From Acetivibrio straminisolvens JCM 21531 (GTDB lineage: Bacteria; Bacillota; Clostridia; Acetivibrionales; Acetivibrionaceae), in the NCBI RefSeq assembly GCF_000521465.1, contig NZ_BAVR01000028.1, positions 1 through 46,305 on the forward strand: a stretch of 46,305 nt of DNA, in the 5' to 3' direction. Under the pieces are notes generated by a model, which was given only the letters and a program-made list of their open reading frames with translations, ran no database searches and was not told where the DNA came from. The position numbers were made by a program, and so were the translations under genes. Numbering within the stretch: position 1 is the stretch's first letter; each line of letters opens with the position of its first letter. This document shows, one piece after another, positions 29,038 through 37,421 of this stretch.

Positions 29038-31103
29038 TGGACATGAGTCAATACCTCGAGATTTTTATTGACGAAACAAAAGAGCACTTGCAAAGTTTGA
29101 ACCAATCGTTGCTTCAATTAGAACAGAATCCGGAAGATACATCGGTCTTGAATGAAATATTCAGGGTAGCTCATACGCTAAAGGGCATGTCCGGTACAAT
29201 GGGATTTACTAAAATGGCAAAGCTGACCCACGATATGGAGAATGTTTTGCAGGCATTAAGAAACAATCAAATAAAAGCAACTTCAAAACTTGTGGATTTG
29301 CTGTTTAAGTGTCTCGATGCTCTTGAAAACTACACCGACAATATTGTAAACAGCGGAAGCGAGGGCAGTAACGAATATAATGAAATCATTAAGGAGTTGA
29401 ATGATACTATTCAAATGAAATCCTCCGAGGAGACGGCTTCATCCGGCAAAAAAACTGCAGATTCTTCGGAACCTTTGAAAGAACAGAATCAGCATCCAAC
29501 TTCAGGCATTAAACTTAATCAGTATGAACAGAATGTTGCAAACAAGGCAATAGAGATGAATATGAATGTCTTCAAGATTACAGTTGTGCTGAATAAAGGC
29601 TGTGTTTTGAAGTCGGCCAGGGCATTTATTATATTCCAGACGCTAGAAAAATATGGCGAAATTATTAAGTCCGAGCCGAAAGTTGAAGACATTGAAGACG
29701 AAAAATTTGACTTTGAGTTTACAGTGGTGTGCGTATCGAAAGAAAGCGCAGAAGTGTTTCAAAGGGACATTAACGGAATTGCCGAGGTTGATGAAGTAAT
29801 AATAGTTCCGGTGGAAACTGCAGAAATAAAGAATTCTGCGGCTCAAAACGAGAGCGATTCCAATGAGGCTGATACTCAAACAGAAGGGGAAGAGGCTCAG
29901 GCACAGGAAGAGAAAAGCGAATCTAATACTGTATCTCAAGCCCATAAGACAAAAACCGGCAAAACCGTCAGGGTTGACATTGACAGGCTTGATGTATTGA
30001 TGAATCTGGTTAGTGAGCTTATTATCATTAAAACCAGACTTGCCGGTCTTAATGGAAGTGAGAATACTCAAACCTATAATGAAACAATTGAATACTTAGA
30101 GCGCATAACAACAAGTCTTAATGATGCAGTAATGAAGGTTAGAATGGTGCCTGTTGAGATGGTATTCAACCGGTTCCCGAGAATGATAAGGGATACTGCG
30201 AGGGAGCTTGGGAAAGAGATTCAACTCAATATGTCGGGTGTGGAGACTGAACTTGACAGAACGGTTATTGACGAGATAGGAGATCCCCTTATTCATTTGC
30301 TTAGGAACTCGGCGGACCACGGAATCGAATCGAAGGAGAAAAGGCTCGAGATGGGTAAGTCTGCTGTTGGTCATATAAATTTGCGGGCTTATCAGGATGG
30401 AGACAATGTTGTAATTGAAGTTGAGGATGACGGACAGGGTATAAATGTTGAGAAGGTAAAAAATAAGGCCATAGAAAGAGGTCTTGTAAAGAAAGAAATT
30501 GCCAATACTTTGTCGCAGAAGGATATTATTGACTTTTTGTTTAAGCCGTCCTTCAGTACATCGGATAGCATTACAAATATATCCGGAAGAGGGGTAGGGC
30601 TTGATGTGGTAAAGACCAAGATAGAACAGCTTGGAGGCGTTGTTGAGGTTGAAACGGAGGCGGGAAAAGGAAGCAAGTTTATAATAAGACTTCCACTTAC
30701 TCTTGCAATAATACAGGCGCTATTGGTTATGGTCGGAAACGAAAAATATGCAATACCTCTAAGCAGTACCAAGGAAATAATCAAAATAACTCCTGAACAG
30801 ATAAAAATGGTTCAAAAGCAGGAAGTGTTCTTGCTAAGGAACACAGTTGTGCCGATTGTAAGGCTTGACAAAATCCTGGAGGTTCCTGAGGTTGAAAGAA
30901 CAAAGAAAGACATGACAGTGGTTATTGTAAAAAAAGGAGAAAAGCTTTCCGGTTTTCTGGTAGACTCGCTGATAGGACAACAGGAAATAGTTATAAAATC
31001 ACTGGGCAAACTTCTTTCAGGTGTTAAATGGATTGCCGGTGCCACCATCCTTGGAGACGGAAATGTAGCACTGATACTGGATGTTAACTTACTAGCCGTA
31101 TAG
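29037..31103 (+). CDS. cheA: Chemotaxis histidine kinase CheA
   Basis: Cytoplasmic kinase coupled to chemoreceptors through CheW; phosphorylates CheY and CheB. The 688-residue product is built in the standard order. The P1 Hpt domain has phospho-acceptor H46 in VAHTLKGMSGTMGF. A P2-like region is at about 165-260, then an acidic Glu/Gln-rich linker. P3 dimerisation is at about 310-370. The P4 ATPase has N box HLLRNSADHGIES, G1 VEDDGQGI and G2 GRGVGLDVVK. P5 is a CheW-like domain from about 560. ATG 29037 overlaps the cheB stop; the upstream ribosome site is TGGGGGTG. Intact. Confidence 0.98.
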   Translation: MDMSQYLEIFIDETKEHLQSLNQSLLQLEQNPEDTSVLNEIFRVAHTLKGMSGTMGFTKMAKLTHDMENVLQALRNNQIKATSKLVDLLFKCLDALENYTDNIVNSGSEGSNEYNEIIKELNDTIQMKSSEETASSGKKTADSSEPLKEQNQHPTSGIKLNQYEQNVANKAIEMNMNVFKITVVLNKGCVLKSARAFIIFQTLEKYGEIIKSEPKVEDIEDEKFDFEFTVVCVSKESAEVFQRDINGIAEVDEVIIVPVETAEIKNSAAQNESDSNEADTQTEGEEAQAQEEKSESNTVSQAHKTKTGKTVRVDIDRLDVLMNLVSELIIIKTRLAGLNGSENTQTYNETIEYLERITTSLNDAVMKVRMVPVEMVFNRFPRMIRDTARELGKEIQLNMSGVETELDRTVIDEIGDPLIHLLRNSADHGIESKEKRLEMGKSAVGHINLRAYQDGDNVVIEVEDDGQGINVEKVKNKAIERGLVKKEIANTLSQKDIIDFLFKPSFSTSDSITNISGRGVGLDVVKTKIEQLGGVVEVETEAGKGSKFIIRLPLTLAIIQALLVMVGNEKYAIPLSSTKEIIKITPEQIKMVQKQEVFLLRNTVVPIVRLDKILEVPEVERTKKDMTVVIVKKGEKLSGFLVDSLIGQQEIVIKSLGKLLSGVKWIAGATILGDGNVALILDVNLLAV

Positions 31104-31119
31104 AAGGGAGTTGAAGGAA

Positions 31120-31590
31120 ATGGAGCAAAGAGCTAACTCAGAAAGCAAGCAATATGTTGTCTTCAAGCTGGGAAAGGAAGACTACGGACTGGACATTCAA
31201 AAAGTTACAACTATTGAAAGAATGATGCCGGCTGCAAGGGTACCGAAAACTCCTGAATATATAAAGGGTGTAATAAACCTAAGAGGAGAAATAATTCCTG
31301 TAATGGACTTAAGAAAAAAATTCGGATTGCCTCCGGTTGAAGAAACCGATGAGACTAGGATTATTATCTTGAAGTTTGACGATATCACCTTTGGAATAAT
31401 TGTGGATGAGGTCGATGAAGTGCTGAATTTGACAGAGGAGTCCATTGAGAATGTATCCAGCTTTGCCAATGATTTGTCAATGGATTATATATATGGTGTG
31501 GGCAAGGTGGATGACAGGATTGTCACTCTATTGAATCTTGAAAAGCTTACGGATATTGGTGAAGAAGATGAACAAGGAGATTTTGAGTAA
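31120..31590 (+). CDS. cheW: Chemotaxis coupling protein CheW
   Basis: Adaptor linking chemoreceptors to the CheA P5 domain. The 156-residue product has the family pattern VVFKLGKEDYGLDIQKVTTI, then YIKGVINLRGEIIPVMDLR and the beta-barrel core RIIILKFDDITFGIIVDEV. Start ATG 31120 is preferred, 9 bases after GGGAG (31106-31110); TTG 31111 lies next to that ribosome site. The stop shares bases with the cheC start at 31590. Intact. Confidence 0.96.
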   Translation: MEQRANSESKQYVVFKLGKEDYGLDIQKVTTIERMMPAARVPKTPEYIKGVINLRGEIIPVMDLRKKFGLPPVEETDETRIIILKFDDITFGIIVDEVDEVLNLTEESIENVSSFANDLSMDYIYGVGKVDDRIVTLLNLEKLTDIGEEDEQGDFE

Positions 31591-32209
31591 TGAGTGTAAA
31601 TTTTGATAATCTTGACAAAATTCAAATTGATGTCTTGAGGGAAATGGGAAATATTGGCTCCGGAAATGCTGCTACTGCTTTGGCAAAAATCCTTAATAAA
31701 AGAGTTAATATGGATGTACCTCAAGTAAGAGTTCTTCAATTTCAAGAAGTGAGTGATATTCTTGGCGGGGCAGAAATTCCGGTGGTTGGCTTACTTTTAA
31801 GTGTTACTGGCGACATAAGTGGCAGTATAATGTTCATTCTGGAAGATAAGGCTGCTTGTGTTTTGATTAATATCTTAATGGGAAAACCTTTAGACGAAGT
31901 TGTTAACTTTGATGAGATTCAGGTTTCAGCATTAAAAGAAATAGGCAATATTCTTGCAGGCTCATACCTGTCGGCACTATCTACGCTGACCAATCTTATC
32001 ATTTTGCCGTCAGTACCTGAACTTGCAATTGATATGGCAGGGGCAATAATAAGTGTTCCCGCAATTGAATTTGGAAAAATTGGAGATTCGGTTTTGTTTA
32101 TTGAAACAGAATTCAATGAAGGCAGTACAAAAGTTGTGGGAAACTTTTTCTGGTTCCTGATATTGATTCTTATGAAGTACTATTAAAAGCTTTAGGAGTC
32201 GCTGATTGA
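31590..32209 (+). CDS. cheC: CheY-P phosphatase CheC (frameshifted near the C-terminus here)
   Basis: Dephosphorylates CheY-P; CheD binds it and modulates activity. Both phosphatase sites are intact: D14-x3-E18-x2-N21 with P44 22 residues after N21, and SALKEIGN with a proline at the same spacing. As read, the frame ends at 32186 with an odd aromatic tail. One C is missing near 32150. With it the C-terminus becomes NFFLVPDIDSYEVL, then KALGVAD, giving 206 residues, and the stop TGA overlaps the cheD ATG at 32209. Start ATG 31590 overlaps the cheW stop. Confidence 0.94.
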
Positions 32210-32694
32210 TGGAAAATATTATAAAAGTTGGGATGGCTGATTTAAAAGCATCGCATCATCCTGCGATATTAACAACTCTGGGGCTCGGATCATGTGTGGG
32301 TATAGCGCTTTTTGACAGGACTACGAAAGTAGTGGGACTGGCCCATGCCATGCTTCCCGACAGCACGCAAGTAAAAAATAAAACTAATGCCGCAAAGTTT
32401 GTTGATACTGCTATCGACCTCCTTGTGGAAGAAATGCTGAATCTTGGAGCGGTAAAGAAGAAAATTGTAGCAAAATTGGCCGGAGGAGCGCAAATGTTTG
32501 TTTTTACTCAAGGAGCGGAATTAATGCGCATTGGCCATAGAAATGTAGAAGCGGCAAGGAAGAAGTTGGAGAGCCTCAACATTCCCATAATATCTGAGGA
32601 TACCGGAGGTAATTACGGTCGCACTGTTGAGCTTGACTCGGACAGCGGTATGCTATTGATTAGAACCATAGGATATGGAATTAAACAAATATGA
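32209..32694 (+). CDS. cheD: Chemoreceptor glutamine deamidase CheD
   Basis: Deamidates receptor glutamines and partners with CheC in the Bacillus/Thermotoga-type adaptation system. The 161-residue product has the catalytic cysteine C29 in LGLGSCVGIAL, H46 in GLAHAMLP and T23, matching the Cys-His-Thr arrangement of the family. ATG 32209 overlaps the cheC stop by one base; the ribosome site TTAGGAGTC is at 32191-32199. Intact. Confidence 0.96.
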   Translation: MENIIKVGMADLKASHHPAILTTLGLGSCVGIALFDRTTKVVGLAHAMLPDSTQVKNKTNAAKFVDTAIDLLVEEMLNLGAVKKKIVAKLAGGAQMFVFTQGAELMRIGHRNVEAARKKLESLNIPIISEDTGGNYGRTVELDSDSGMLLIRTIGYGIKQI

Positions 32695-32708
32695 GAGAGG
32701 ATTGACAA

Positions 32709-33104
32709 ATGGACTATATCAGCAAAATGCCGTTTATTATGGGTGCTTCTGCATCGATTGTAGTGGGAATAATAAGTTATGGAAATGGCTTTGACTTAAA
32801 GGCAATATGTGTCAGAATGACGGCCGGTATGATTCTCTTTTTCGCTATCGGTGTGTTCTTGAGGAGATTTGTAACCAATATTTATGAAGAAGTAAAGGAA
32901 AAGAATGAACAGGAAGTTCAAAATACAGCCGAACATACAAACATGGGCAAAAAGGAACATGACAAAAGTCATGGGATTGATTATAGAGTAGGAGGCGAAT
33001 CCGGTGACTGGAATAATGAAAAAGTTGAAAGCGATCAACTTTATGACGAGGAATTTACGCCTCTTGAAGTAAGCCGTGTCACTATTAAAGATAATAAGCA
33101 ATAA
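32709..33104 (+). CDS. Uncharacterised two-helix membrane protein between cheD and sigD
   Basis: A 131-residue protein that I do not recognise as a characterised family. Two hydrophobic segments (about residues 9-24 and 36-52, the latter MTAGMILFFAIGVFLRR) are followed by about 75 residues of charged, probably cytoplasmic tail rich in Glu, Asp, Lys and His. The tail ends in FTPLEVSRVTIKDNKQ. ATG 32709 is preceded by GAGAGGAT. It is co-oriented and tightly packed after cheD, so it is almost certainly expressed with the motility genes. No function is assigned. Confidence 0.8.
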   Translation: MDYISKMPFIMGASASIVVGIISYGNGFDLKAICVRMTAGMILFFAIGVFLRRFVTNIYEEVKEKNEQEVQNTAEHTNMGKKEHDKSHGIDYRVGGESGDWNNEKVESDQLYDEEFTPLEVSRVTIKDNKQ

Positions 33105-33159
33105 GTTTCAAAATTTTATTATATATATAAATAAAATAAATGGGTAATGGGGGATTAAT

Positions 33160-33929
33160 ATGTCATCCGCAAGCAATAAACAACTGGAATTATGGAGACA
33201 GTACACCGATACTAAGAACCCTGCTATTAAGGAACAGCTCATTATTGAGTATTCGAACATTGTCAAATATATTGCAGGGAGACTGAGTATATACTTCGGT
33301 TCTAATGTTGAATATGATGATTTGATTGGATATGGAATATTTGGCCTGATTGATGCTATTGAGAAGTTTGACATCAATAAGGGAGTCAAGTTTGAAACCT
33401 ATGCATCATTAAGGATCAGGGGCTCAATTATTGACAGTATAAGGGAGCTGGATTGGGTGCCAAGTCCTTAAGACAGAAGAATAAAGAACTGGAAAAGGTT
33501 TATGCCGAAGTGGAGAATGAACTTGGACGTTCTGCTTCAGATAAAGAAGTGGCGGACAAACTTGGAATAAGTGTTGACGAATTGAACAAGCTTTTGAGTG
33601 AAGTAAATCTTTCTTCGATGATATCTTTAGAGGAATTTTTGGAGCAAAACTATGAGATAGGTGTTACAACTGCTCCGGAGAGCAGGGAAGAAAAACCCGA
33701 AGGCTATATTGAAATGGCAGAGCTTAGAGAAATACTAGTGGATGCTATAGGTAAGCTCCCTGAAAAAGAAAAGATGGTGGTTTCTTTGTATTATTTTGAA
33801 GATTTGACATTGAAAGAAATTAGTGCGATAATGAAAGTATCGGAGTCACGAATTTCTCAATTGCATACAAAGGCAATTCTGCGTCTTAGAGGTAAACTTG
33901 CACGTCACAAAAGTATTTTAAGCGATTAA
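33160..33929 (+). CDS. sigD: RNA polymerase sigma factor SigD/FliA/WhiG type (frameshifted here)
   Basis: Motility sigma factor (sigma-28 family) expected to transcribe late genes such as flagellin. Region 2 includes YDDLIGYGIFGLIDAIEKFD and KFETYASLRIRGSIIDSIRE. Region 3 is SASDKEVADKLGISVDELN. Region 4 is PEKEKMVVSLYYFEDLTLKE, then MKVSESRISQLHTKAI. One G is missing near 33464, which puts a stop in the DWVPRS joint between regions 2 and 3. Corrected length is 256 residues. ATG 33160 follows a TGGGGGATT ribosome site. No anti-sigma FlgM gene is seen in this window. Confidence 0.95.
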
Positions 33930-33964
33930 CAAAAGATAATAATCGATAAAGGGGGGAAACCGGT

Positions 33965-35591
33965 ATGCCAGACAGTAGGAATGGTTCATCCTATGATAGT
34001 GTGAATAACGGCTTTTTTGAAATCCAGTATAAAGAAAATGGCGTATATCTTACAGTGCATTCTCCGGTAGGTAAGGGAAAAGCGGTTGAAGTAAACGATG
34101 TAATAAGCAGGCTTGCGCAAAAAAAGATCAGCTATGATAAAGAAATGGTCGAGTATGCCGTTCAAAAGGCGGTAAATACCCCTGTGAAGATTGGTGAACC
34201 TCAGGAGGAGTTAGTACTTGATGCTTCAATAAATGTTAACATTTCTGCAGACAAGATGAAAGCAACAATGGTGATAAAACCTCCTGACGGCGGGAGAATG
34301 CTGACCAAAGAAGAGATAATGGAGATTTTGAAAAACAACGGAGTACGGTACGGAATAAACGAGTCAACCCTTGAGAGTGTTTCAAAATATCCAGTATATA
34401 ATGAGATAATATTAATTGCCGAGGGTACACCTCCCACAAACGGTCAGAATGGGAAAGTGGAGTTTCATTTTGACTTGAACAAAGAAAGAAAGCCTACTGT
34501 TCTTGAAGATGGAAGAGTAGACTTCAGAGAATTAAACCTTATTGAAAGTGTAAGAAAAGGACAGGTTCTGTGTTCGCTGATTCCTCCGCTTCCGGGTGCA
34601 CCGGGTAGAACGGTGGAAGATACTGAGGTACCGGCCTTAAATGGAAAACCTGCTGTGCTTCCCAAAGGAAAAAATGTTGAAATAACTGAAGACGGGCAAA
34701 ATCTAATTGCCGGCATAGACGGACAGGTTAATTATACGGACGGAAAGGTAAATGTTTTTGCCAATTATGAAGTTCCTGCAGATGTTGACAACTCTACCGG
34801 AAATATAAGTTTTGTGGGCAATGTTATCATAAGAGGAAATGTTTTATCCGGTTTTATTGTTGAAGCCGGAGGCAGTGTTGAGGTAATGGGTGTGGTAGAG
34901 GCTGCAGTTATAAAAGCCGATGGTGACATTATTCTAAGAAGGGGAATGCAGGGGCTTGGAAAAGGCTTATTAAAAAGCGGCGGCGATATAATTGCAAAAT
35001 ATATAGAAAACAGTATTATTGAAGCAAAAGGTGATATAAAGGCCGAAGCGATAATGCACAGCAACGTGAAATGCGGAAACAAACTGGAGCTTTCCGGAAA
35101 AAGGCCTTTTGATAGGCGGAAAATGCAAGGTGGGAAAAGAAATATCTGCAAAGGTTATTGGCTCGTATCTTGCTACTCACACCGATGTTGAAGTGGGTGT
35201 TGATCCTCAAATCAAAGAACATTACAAAGAGCTTCGGGATGAAATTCGTAAAATTGAAGAGGATCTGGTTAAAACGGATCAGGCTATAACAATACTGAAA
35301 AAGCTTGAAGCTACGGGAAAAATGTCCCCGGAAAAACAAGAGTTAATGGCCAAAAGCGTTAGGACAAAGATTTATTATTCAAACAGGCTTAATCAATTAA
35401 AAGAGGAATTGGTGATAACGGAGCAAAAACTCCAGAGGGAAGCTGACGGTAAAGTCAGGGTATTTGATCATATATATCCGGGAACAAAGGTTACAATAGG
35501 GACAAGCATGATGTATGTCAAGGAGGACCTTCAATACTGTACATTATATAGGGACGGAGCCGATATAAGAGTAGGACCTATTGATAAATAA
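33965..35591 (+). CDS. FapA/DUF342-family protein (frameshifted here)
   Basis: DUF342 proteins have an N-terminal domain, a right-handed beta-helix core and C-terminal coiled coils; the family is widespread near motility and polysaccharide genes, with unclear function. The N-terminal 170 residues precede the signature region SLIPPLPGAPGRTVEDTEVP. The repetitive Gly/Val/Ile-rich beta-helix (NVIIRGNVLSGFIVEAGGSV) runs to about residue 400, and a coiled coil spans about 410-490. One extra A lies in the A-run 35098-35102. Removing it gives LSGKGLLIGGKCKVGKEI and 541 residues. ATG 33965 follows AAAGGGGGG. Confidence 0.9.
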
Positions 35592-35615
35592 AAAAGTGTA
35601 TGGAAGTGATGCCGG

Positions 35616-35926
35616 ATGTCTATTAAACCCATTGATTTTCAAGTGATGATTCCAAAGACAGCCGAGATATCAAAAATTCAAAATGATCAGCAGCAGAAAA
35701 ACATTGTTGTTAATGAGCAGCAAACTAATACAATGCGGCAAAAAACTGAGGAAAACGTTAATATTGTTCATTCAAGGGAAAATGCTGAAAAAGTGAGAGT
35801 CGACAGTGAACAGGAAAAGAAGAAGGATGAAAAAAAGCAGAAAAAAACCCAAACAGAGCCAGGTACGGAACTAAAGGAGAAAAAGAATTGGAAGAACAAA
35901 CAAGCATAATAGACATAAGGTTGTAA
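35616..35926 (+). CDS. Small charged protein of unknown function in the motility operon (frameshifted here)
   Basis: About 103 residues once corrected. The N-terminus (MSIKPIDFQVMIPKTAEI) looks folded or conserved. The middle is a Gln/Lys/Glu-rich low-complexity stretch likely to be helical or disordered. As read it stops at 35909. Adding one A to the A-run at 35880-35884 gives EKKELEEQTSIIDIRL and a stop at 35924-35926. A hydrophobic IDIRL-type C-terminus is what I recall from homologues that follow DUF342 genes in other clostridia, but that is from memory. Function unknown. Confidence 0.72.
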
Positions 35927-35961
35927 ATTTAGTCTCAAGCAAAAGATAAAGGAGTGATGAG

Positions 35962-36552
35962 ATGACGGGTTTTTATGTAAGCATGATGTTTATAGGGATT
36001 TTATTGATACTTATATCTTTGGCTTTGATTCTCTACGACAAAAAGAAATCGATTGACGATGAGAAAAGAATTGATGAAAAAAGGCAAGAACTTGCAAAGA
36101 TTATTACAGATGCAGACCTTATGGTTGAAGAGCTAAACAAGTTTTCCGATTATGTCATCTCTCAGGTGGAGCAAAAGAACAAAGAAACACTGGACCTCAT
36201 AAAAGACGCCGAAGAGAGGTTGGAAAAGTTAACTAAAGAGTGTACCAATGTTTCAATGGACTCAGGAAAAGAGAGATTTGATTTCAATACTGAGGATTCC
36301 TTTGCGGAGAGCAAATCTGATCTTGTCGTTGACAGTATTGAGAGTATAAAGTTTGAAGAAACACCTGTAAGTGCCGCCAAACCTTATCAAATTAAATTGC
36401 AGGGCATAACCGATGATAAAGTTATACCTATAAACAGCAAGCATAAAGAGGTTTTGGCATTGGCTCAAAAAGGTCTTAATGAAACTGAGATAGCAAAGAA
36501 GCTAAGTATCGGTAAGGGTGAGATACAACTTATCCTTGGTGTAAACAAATAA
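35962..36552 (+). CDS. SwrB/DUF6115-like membrane-anchored coiled-coil protein
   Basis: A 196-residue protein with one N-terminal membrane helix (about residues 5-24, VSMMFIGILLILISLALIL). A coiled coil follows (about 25-95), then an acidic linker. The C-terminal helix-turn-helix-like segment is VLALAQKGLNETEIAKKLSI, followed by GKGEIQLIL. This layout and the place after sigD match B. subtilis SwrB, which promotes basal-body maturation. Equivalence is inferred from architecture and context, not shown. The ribosome site AAGGAGTGATG precedes ATG 35962. Intact. Confidence 0.78.
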   Translation: MTGFYVSMMFIGILLILISLALILYDKKKSIDDEKRIDEKRQELAKIITDADLMVEELNKFSDYVISQVEQKNKETLDLIKDAEERLEKLTKECTNVSMDSGKERFDFNTEDSFAESKSDLVVDSIESIKFEETPVSAAKPYQIKLQGITDDKVIPINSKHKEVLALAQKGLNETEIAKKLSIGKGEIQLILGVNK

Positions 36553-36583
36553 AAGCAGTTCATTCTTACTTGCGGGGGATTAT

Positions 36584-37216
36584 ATGAGAAAGTTTCACAT
36601 TAAAAATATACTATTGGGTATCGGAATAGGCGTGGTGCTGACAGCACTGACAGGTATTATTTATTCCGCCGGAATGGAACCTCAAATGAGCAAAGAGGAA
36701 ATAATGGCAAGGGCTAGACAGTATGGTATGGTTTCAAGCAGCGAAATGATTAAGGAAGATGAGCAAAAGGAGTCTGAGACCGCTAATACTGAAGGTGTGC
36801 AGGCTGGACCGGCTGAAGATTCGGAGAATACAGAAGGTGTTGATGTAGAGTCAACTGCAGCTCCGGAGGGTACTGAAAATATTATGGCTGAGTCAACAGC
36901 AGTTCCGGGGAATATTGAAGGTGCCGGGGCAACTGCAGCTTCTGGAAATACGGAAAACATACAGGCTGAGTCAACAGCAGCACTGGAGAACACTGTAAAA
37001 AAGCAAGTTCAAGTAGCCATAGCCCCGGGAGATAATCCGTATGTTATTTCCAAAAAGCTTGTTGAAAAGGGATTGATAGACGATGCCGATTCCTTTGTGA
37101 ATGAAATTAGAGCCATGAATCTTCAGAGATTTATACAGGTTGGAGAATATACTATTGAGGAAGGAACGGATATCAAAACTATAATAAGAATAATTTGCAA
37201 AAGGAAAAAAATATAG
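36584..37216 (+). CDS. Membrane-anchored protein with an MltG-type LysM-like C-terminal domain
   Basis: A 210-residue protein, last in the operon. An N-terminal membrane helix (about residues 7-29) is followed by an extracytoplasmic Glu/Ala/Thr/Gly-rich region (about 65-140). This region holds degenerate repeats of 13-14 residues built on ESTAAPEGTEN-like units. The C-terminal 70 residues (APGDNPYVISKKLVEKGLID, then QRFIQVGEYTIEEGTDIKTI) resemble the LysM-like N-terminal domain of the lytic transglycosylase MltG. The catalytic domain is absent. A cell-wall-binding role is inferred. It is followed directly by the operon terminator. Confidence 0.75.
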   Translation: MRKFHIKNILLGIGIGVVLTALTGIIYSAGMEPQMSKEEIMARARQYGMVSSSEMIKEDEQKESETANTEGVQAGPAEDSENTEGVDVESTAAPEGTENIMAESTAVPGNIEGAGATAASGNTENIQAESTAALENTVKKQVQVAIAPGDNPYVISKKLVEKGLIDDADSFVNEIRAMNLQRFIQVGEYTIEEGTDIKTIIRIICKRKKI

Positions 37217-37250
37217 GTTTTAATTATTCAAAGTTAATTATGAAAGGTAA

Positions 37251-37290
37251 GAAAAAAGAGAGCTTTACAAATTTAAGCTCTTTTTTATTT
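37251..37290 (+). terminator. Intrinsic terminator closing the fla/che operon
   Basis: AGAGCTT at 37259-37265 pairs with AAGCTCT at 37275-37281 around a 9-base loop. An A-run on the left and TTTTT on the right extend the stem and give the U-tract. It stands about 35 bases after the last operon gene. No other convincing hairpin with a T-run was seen between 3811 and this point. Confidence 0.85.
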
Positions 37291-37350
37291 GAAGCAAAAT
37301 TTAAAGGGTAAAAGTATTGTTTTTCGGCAATAATCAAGAAAGGGAAATAT

Positions 37351-37380
37351 TTGTAACACCTTTGACTGGTGTGTTATTAT
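37351..37380 (+). promoter_or_regulatory. Probable sigma-A-type promoter for the DUF4097 lipoprotein gene
   Basis: TTGTAA (37351-37356) and TATTAT (37375-37380) are separated by 18 bases, 42 bases before the start codon. The spacer holds a short inverted repeat ACACC-N7-GGTGT, a possible operator. The match is moderate. It agrees with a new transcript starting after the terminator at 37290. Confidence 0.45.
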
Positions 37381-37421
37381 GTATCAAACAATAAAGAGAT
37401 GGTGAAAAGAGGGGGAGAAAC

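Noticed and set aside
2995-35884. Programmed ribosomal frameshifting or widespread pseudogenes as the cause of the broken frames
   Set aside because: Too many sites, different sequences and no shared slippery motif. Most would need a missing base, and housekeeping trmFO is hit equally; base-calling error explains all of them.
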